A DNA stretch of 52,415 nt from a bacterium (lineage in GTDB: Bacteria > Elusimicrobiota > Elusimicrobia > Elusimicrobiales > UBA9959): NCBI GenBank assembly GCA_021811315.1, contig JAJZPF010000017.1, positions 1 through 52,415 on the forward strand, written 5' to 3'. The position numbers and the translations under genes were made by a program. The notes under the pieces are model-generated. The model made no database searches. It had not been told where the DNA came from and saw only the letters and a list, made by a program, of their open reading frames with translations. Shown one piece after another: positions 48,393 to 52,415 of this stretch; within the stretch, counting starts at the first letter, position 1; the number at the start of each line of letters is the position of its first letter.

Positions 48393-48449
48393 ACCGGCTA
48401 TCTTCCGCCCGAAATTTATCGCTATAACCGCAACGCTGGAGAATGAATT

Positions 48450-49754
48450 ATGATTAAATTGAAACCCCTGTTCCTCACGGCTATCTTAACGCTTGCCTGC
48501 GGCCTGCCCGCGGCCGCGCAGAAGGCCGACGCGCCTAAAGCGCCGGCGCCCGCCGCCCGAAGTTCCTCCGGCCAGCTCGCGGAACTTGAATGGAACTTCC
48601 TGAAGGCCGCCGGGCAGGATAAGAACGAGGACGTCCTGGAGCTGGCGCTGCCGCAGCTTGAAGACTGGCTGGCCCGCAACCCCGTAAACCCGAACGCGCC
48701 GGAAGCGCAGCTGCTTAAAGCCAACCTGCACCAGAAGCTTGGCGACTACAAGGCCGCCCAGGTGGATCTGCTCAGGTATTTCCACGCCTATCCGCAGGGC
48801 TCGACCCTGGAAGAGGCAAAAAAACTTTTCAACGAGATCCTCGGGAAAAAGGCCGATAAAAAGACCCGGCCCGCCCTGGAAGAAGCCGCGCTTATCCCCG
48901 AGTCGGCAGAGGCGGACGAGAACGTCTCTTCGATGCTGGAGAAGTTCTCCGCGCAGGTCGGGGAAGTTTATTACGAGCCCCTGACGGCGGAGTTCCGGGC
49001 TTTTTTCAACAGGTTCCCCGGCTATTCTAAAAACGATTCCCTGCTTCTCGCTCTGGCGGACCTGCACCAGAAAAAAAACAAGTACCTGGCCGCCAGGCTG
49101 GACTATGAGAAGATGATACATCTGTACCCCTCGAGCGCGCTGCTGCCTCAGGCAAAGCGGTCGCTCGGCGGCCTCCTGGCCGATAACCTGAGGGAGTACG
49201 ACAGGGCTATCGAGGTCTACCAGGACGTCGCGGCTTCTTTCCCGGGGTCCGAGGAAGCCTGGGCGGCCTACGGCAGGCTGCCGGCGCTCGTGGAAAAACA
49301 GAAAAAGTACGACCTGGCCGTGGAAATTTACGAAAAGATAATACAGCTTTACCCGGACCGGGACGAGGCTTATAATTCCTATAAGGCCGAGGCGCGCGTG
49401 CTTCGCGAGGAGCAGAAGAAGTTCCCCGAGGCCGTGGCGGTGCTCAACAGGATCGCCGACAAATACAAGGACGCGAAAGCCATAGAGGCCCTGCTGCTGG
49501 CGGCCGAGATCTACAGGAAGGACCTCAAGGATCCGGAAGGCGAGGTCAAAATGTACGACAGGATAGCCGCTGAATACGAGGCGGACCCGCAGGCCCCGAA
49601 GGCCCTCTTTGCCGCCGGGGACGTCTACAGCAAGGCTAAAGACGCGGAAAAAGCCAGGGAGTATTACCAGAAAATACTTGAGAAGTACCCGGATAACCCC
49701 CTGTCGAAGAAAGCGGAGAGCCGCGTTTCGGCGATCATTTCCGGGAAGATCTAG
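48450..49754 (+). CDS. Exported TPR-repeat protein
   Basis: This 434-residue protein has a signal peptide (about residues 1-24, ending AAAQ). TPR-type helical pairs then run through most of the length, for example AARLDYEKMIHLYPSSALLP, YDRAIEVYQDVAASFPGSEE, YDLAVEIYEKIIQLYPDRDE and AREYYQKILEKYPDNPLSKK. The pattern resembles outer-membrane-assembly or tol-associated TPR proteins such as BamD or CpoB, but no specific assignment is justified. It follows the BMC operon after 57 bases on the same strand; no functional link is evident. Confidence 0.8.
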   Translation: MIKLKPLFLTAILTLACGLPAAAQKADAPKAPAPAARSSSGQLAELEWNFLKAAGQDKNEDVLELALPQLEDWLARNPVNPNAPEAQLLKANLHQKLGDYKAAQVDLLRYFHAYPQGSTLEEAKKLFNEILGKKADKKTRPALEEAALIPESAEADENVSSMLEKFSAQVGEVYYEPLTAEFRAFFNRFPGYSKNDSLLLALADLHQKKNKYLAARLDYEKMIHLYPSSALLPQAKRSLGGLLADNLREYDRAIEVYQDVAASFPGSEEAWAAYGRLPALVEKQKKYDLAVEIYEKIIQLYPDRDEAYNSYKAEARVLREEQKKFPEAVAVLNRIADKYKDAKAIEALLLAAEIYRKDLKDPEGEVKMYDRIAAEYEADPQAPKALFAAGDVYSKAKDAEKAREYYQKILEKYPDNPLSKKAESRVSAIISGKI

Positions 49755-49769
49755 GCCAGAGGAACATTA

Positions 49770-50861
49770 ATGAACACTAAACTTGGCGTTATCGAGGGTT
49801 TCTACGGCGAGCAGTGGAGCTGGGGCGAGCGGGTGGATTACGCCGGCTTTCTTAAAAAGCACGGGTTCTCCTTCTACATTTACGCGCCCAAGGCCGACGG
49901 CTATCTGCGCAAGAAATGGCGCGAGCCCTTCCCCAAAAGCCTGGAGGAGAAACTCGCCAGGCTGGCGGGGCAGTACCACTCCGCGGGCCTCGAGTTCGGC
50001 GTGGGGTTCAGCCCTTACGAGATCTACCTCGCCCCGTTCGACCTCGAAGTAAAGAGGCTGCTGCAGCACCGCCTGGACGTGTTCAACCGCATCGGGGTCA
50101 ATAAGCTCGGGATCCTGATGGACGACATGAAGGGCGACCTTCCGGGCCTCGCGGACAAGCAGATAGAGATAGTCAACTGGATAGCCGCGCGCTCGAACGC
50201 CAGACAGTTCGTTTTCTGCCCCACTTATTATTCCGCCGACCCCGTGCTGGAAAAGCTTTTCGGCAAGATGCCGGAGGGCTACCTGGAGAAGCTGGGCAAG
50301 GAGCTGGATAAAAAGGTCAGCATCTTCTGGACCGGCGAAGAGGTCTGCTCTAAGTCTTACAGCGCCGAGCAGCTTGGCGCGACCGCGGGGAAGCTTGGCC
50401 GCAAGCCTTTCCTCTGGGACAATTACCCGGTCAACGACGGGCCGCGCATGTGCAAGTTCCTGCATTTGAGGCCGGTCACCGGCCGTCCCGCCGAGATCGG
50501 CGGCAGCCTGGAAGCGCATGCCGTCAACCCGATGAACCAGGCCGCCCTTTCAAAGATAGTCCTCCTCACGCTTAAGGCCAGCTACGACCAGGGCGCGGCG
50601 TATAACCCGGCCAAGGCCTTCAGGAAGGCCGCCGACATGGTTACCTGCCGCGAAATGACGCTCCTGCTGGAAAGGGACCTGCCCGCCTTCATGGACAGGG
50701 GCCTGGACGCGCTTACCTACGAGGAGAAAGCGTCTTTGACCGACGACTATTCCGCTTTCCTGGATTCGCGCGAGAACGACACCGCGCAGGCCGCGAAAGA
50801 GATCACGGGCTGGCTGGCCGGCCGCTACACCGTTACGAAAGACCTTTTCCTCACGCAATAG
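49770..50861 (+). CDS. Glycoside hydrolase family 84 beta-N-acetylglucosaminidase
   Basis: This 363-residue protein has the GH84 barrel start LGVIEGFYGEQWSWGERVDY, the adjacent catalytic Asp pair in KLGILMDDMKGD near residues 117-118, and the substrate-binding segment FLWDNYPVNDGPRMCKFLHL. GH84 enzymes remove terminal beta-GlcNAc by substrate-assisted catalysis. There is no signal peptide, so it should act in the cytoplasm on imported sugars or on modified proteins. The catalytic domain stands alone, without the carbohydrate-binding modules of secreted hyaluronidase types. Confidence 0.88.
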   Translation: MNTKLGVIEGFYGEQWSWGERVDYAGFLKKHGFSFYIYAPKADGYLRKKWREPFPKSLEEKLARLAGQYHSAGLEFGVGFSPYEIYLAPFDLEVKRLLQHRLDVFNRIGVNKLGILMDDMKGDLPGLADKQIEIVNWIAARSNARQFVFCPTYYSADPVLEKLFGKMPEGYLEKLGKELDKKVSIFWTGEEVCSKSYSAEQLGATAGKLGRKPFLWDNYPVNDGPRMCKFLHLRPVTGRPAEIGGSLEAHAVNPMNQAALSKIVLLTLKASYDQGAAYNPAKAFRKAADMVTCREMTLLLERDLPAFMDRGLDALTYEEKASLTDDYSAFLDSRENDTAQAAKEITGWLAGRYTVTKDLFLTQ

Positions 50862-51117
50862 GCGGGCGCCGAGCCCGCTGCCCCCGCCGCCCGCTCCCGG
50901 GAGGCGGGCCGATATCCCGTGCCGGGTCCCCGGCCGGCCGCGCTCGCTTTCCCCCGTGACGGAACGCCGCTCTTTAAAGCGGTAACGGCCTGCGCGCCCC
51001 CTGGCGATGCATATTTAACATGAAGAAAAAGTCAGGTCGGGTTCATATAAAATTTACCCGGCCGCTATAGACTTTACCTGAGGACGAAGCGGTCCTGCGG
51101 AGAAGGAGGATACAGGT

Positions 51118-51747
51118 ATGAAAACTTATAATGGCGGTTCCGGGAAGTGGGTTCTGATGCTTGCGGGCGCGCTGGTGTTGCCGGCTCTTTTCCCTGCGGG
51201 GGTTTTGGCGCTGTCGGCTAAGTCAGCTTCTGTTAAAAAGGCTGAGATAGCGGAAACCAAAGTGGCCGCGGAAAAAGAGGCCGTAGAGGTAAAAGAAGTC
51301 AAAGCGGTCAAGGAAGCCAAACCAGCTAAGGAACAAAAAGAAGTTAAAGAGGCCAAGGAGCTTAAAGCCACGAAAGAGGCCAAGGAGCTTAAGGCCCCGA
51401 AAGAGGGCAAGGAGCTTAAGGCCCCGAAAGAGGCTAAGGAAGCCAAAGAGGCAAAGGAAATAATGGAGAAGGACTCCGTTGCCGGGGAAAAAGGCGGCAA
51501 GGAAGAGAAAGATCAGGCCGTGGAAAAAGAAATCTCCGGTCAGAAAGAGATGGACGAGAAAGACGCGGAGGAGAAGGACCTGGACAAGGACGCCTCCGGC
51601 GGGAAAGAGCTGGACGAAGACATGGCGGATGAGAAGGAAACCGCGGAGATAGAGAACGAACATGAGGACGCCATGGAATCCGACGCGGACGACAAGGGCG
51701 ACGAGGTGGAGAAAGACGAGCCGGAAATGATGGAGACCGGAGACTAG
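51118..51747 (+). CDS. Exported Lys/Glu-rich low-complexity protein
   Basis: This 209-residue protein has an N-terminal signal (residues about 11-32, VLMLAGALVLPALFPAGVLA). The rest is almost only Lys, Glu, Ala, Asp, Val and Leu. The first half is Lys-rich and built of imperfect KELKAPKEAKE units; the second half becomes strongly acidic (Asp/Glu), giving a charge-polarised chain likely to be one long helix or disordered. An AGGAGG site precedes the ATG. No domain is recognised. It is followed by a second acidic exported protein. Confidence 0.7.
   Translation: MKTYNGGSGKWVLMLAGALVLPALFPAGVLALSAKSASVKKAEIAETKVAAEKEAVEVKEVKAVKEAKPAKEQKEVKEAKELKATKEAKELKAPKEGKELKAPKEAKEAKEAKEIMEKDSVAGEKGGKEEKDQAVEKEISGQKEMDEKDAEEKDLDKDASGGKELDEDMADEKETAEIENEHEDAMESDADDKGDEVEKDEPEMMETGD
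51343..51440 (+). repeat. Tandem ~30-bp coding repeats
   Basis: About three imperfect copies of a 30-base unit (AAGGAGCTTAAGGCCCCGAA plus AGAGG-type remainder) lie in tandem and encode the repeated KELKAPKEAKE segment. Copies differ mainly at single bases, so expansion or contraction by slippage is likely between strains. Confidence 0.7.
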
Positions 51748-51850
51748 GCGACAGCGGAGGCGCAGCGCCCTGAGATCCGACGGCGCTGCGCGGAAGGCGG
51801 CACAGGCAGGCGCCTCACGGGAAAAGACAAGATGCGGCTGAGGTGGCGGT

Positions 51851-52276
51851 ATGAGTTGTTTAAACAGGATTTTCAGGGCGGTACTGGCGCTTGTCCTGAC
51901 GGCCCCGCCGGCTTTAGCTGGGAACCAGGAGGACTTCCCGGCGGCTCCGGAAACGCCTCCGGACGGAAAAACGGAGATCACTTCAACCGCCGAGGCGGAG
52001 CTGAATACTGTTCAAGAGGACGACCTTAAAGAGAGCCCGCTGGCGGGTAAGGAGACCCTGGGAGCGGATGGTGAGAACAAGCCGCAAGTGGATGCCGCGG
52101 ACAGACTGGCCGCGCTGGAGCTGGATGAGAAGGAAGTCGATGACGATGTTGACGAAGATCCCGCCGAAATGAAAGAGGTCCTGGAAGCGGCTATAGAAGA
52201 GGAACTAAATTCAGAGCCGGAAGATGAGAAAGAGACGGGAGCTGTTGAAGCGGATCAAATCAAGCAGGAGGAATAA
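51851..52276 (+). CDS. Exported acidic low-complexity protein
   Basis: This 141-residue protein has a signal peptide (about residues 1-23, IFRAVLALVLTAPPALAG). The mature part is strongly acidic, Glu/Asp-rich and predicted disordered (LDEKEVDDDVDEDPAEMKEV). It has no recognised domain. GAGGTGG precedes the ATG. It lies 103 bases behind the Lys/Glu-rich gene and 3 bases before the outer-membrane-like gene, so the three may form a surface-related unit. Confidence 0.65.
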   Translation: MSCLNRIFRAVLALVLTAPPALAGNQEDFPAAPETPPDGKTEITSTAEAELNTVQEDDLKESPLAGKETLGADGENKPQVDAADRLAALELDEKEVDDDVDEDPAEMKEVLEAAIEEELNSEPEDEKETGAVEADQIKQEE

Positions 52277-52279
52277 AAA

Positions 52280-52415
52280 ATGAAAAACATAATAATACTC
52301 GCGGTTCTGATGTCGGCCGGGGCGCGGACCGTATCGGCTACAGACATCACGCTGAGGCCTTACCTCGGGTACGGTTTCGGCATGGCCCGGGAAAGCAGAG
52401 GTTCGGACCAGGCGG
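52280..52415 (+). CDS. Start of an exported, possibly outer-membrane beta-barrel protein (partial)
   Basis: The ATG at 52280 follows AGGAGGA and encodes a signal peptide (MKNIIILAVLMSAGARTVSA). The mature start DITLRPYLGYGFGMARES has the alternating aromatic/Gly pattern common at the first strand of outer-membrane beta-barrels. The window ends after 45 codons, so length and family are unknown. Confidence 0.6.
   Translation, partial: MKNIIILAVLMSAGARTVSATDITLRPYLGYGFGMARESRGSDQA

Noticed and set aside
50862..51117. Gene in the 256-base gap after the GH84 gene
   Set aside because: No frame with a ribosome-binding site; it contains GC-rich inverted segments near 50885-50930 and an AT-rich TATAAAAT patch near 51046 that may be a promoter for the next gene, but no -35 box could be fixed.
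1..52415. CRISPR arrays, tRNA and rRNA genes
   Set aside because: Looked for regularly spaced direct repeats, T-loop GGTTCGA-type motifs with acceptor pairing, and rRNA core motifs; none was convincing. The repeated segments found are palindromic and irregularly spaced.

Overview
The window is GC-rich bacterial chromosome with mostly short intergenic gaps. An LptE-type lipoprotein, secreted lipoprotein-like adaptors and a beta-barrel-like start at the right edge indicate a Gram-negative cell with lipopolysaccharide. PilT, PilC and ThyX fit several deep-branching phyla. Overall style suggests something like Elusimicrobiota, but that is an impression, not a demonstrated placement. No rRNA, tRNA or CRISPR was seen.

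Layout. Positions 1-380 hold the first codons of a leftward, possibly transposase, gene under a start-masking hairpin, then fragments of a palindromic repeat. 380-6077 is a rightward housekeeping run (glnS, nadK, recN, gltX). 6085-11650 holds a MITE-like repeat, a large GYF-like membrane protein, and pilT-pilC. 12499-15693 runs leftward (ogt-like, a compact uvrC, murJ), divergent from rpsT. 16064-24880 is a nine-gene leftward array (thyX, adaptor protein, chlorite-dismutase-like, glgC, ybeY, a secreted small-heat-shock-like protein, leuS, lptE, holA). 24951-28353 runs rightward (mazG, nagZ-like, sodium:solute symporter), followed by a second MITE-like copy.

The most interesting system is a bacterial microcompartment (BMC) locus in two parts. 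Part one (30450-33596) encodes an aminotransferase, a PduS-like flavo/iron-sulfur NADH oxidase and a PduT-like shell trimer that keeps Cys38. Part two (41385-48392) encodes triosephosphate isomerase, PduL phosphotransacylase, two BMC-H, three BMC-P and one BMC-T shell proteins, a CoA-acylating aldehyde dehydrogenase, an RpiB/LacA-like isomerase, DeoC, and a small EutT/EutQ-N-like protein. DeoC plus an RpiB relative marks the sugar-phosphate-utilising (SPU) type. The inferred route is deoxyribose 5-phosphate to glyceraldehyde 3-phosphate (to TpiA) plus acetaldehyde, then acetyl-CoA, then acetyl phosphate. No alcohol dehydrogenase is present, so PduS/PduT is the obvious route for reoxidising NADH. 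Unusual points are an isomerase without the RpiB catalytic Cys, a DeoC with a ~115-residue Cys-rich N-terminal extension, and hairpin-forming repeats in the gaps between shell and enzyme genes.

The two parts are separated by an accessory stretch (33600-41230): mazEF, an orphan ribbon-helix-helix antitoxin-like gene, a FlgO/TPR protein whose 3' half is AT-richer, a frameshifted HEPN-like gene behind a possible leader-peptide attenuator, a SNF2 helicase/SWIM pair and a winged-helix regulator. The right end (48450-52415) carries a TPR protein, a GH84 N-acetylglucosaminidase, two secreted highly charged low-complexity proteins and a truncated outer-membrane-like gene.
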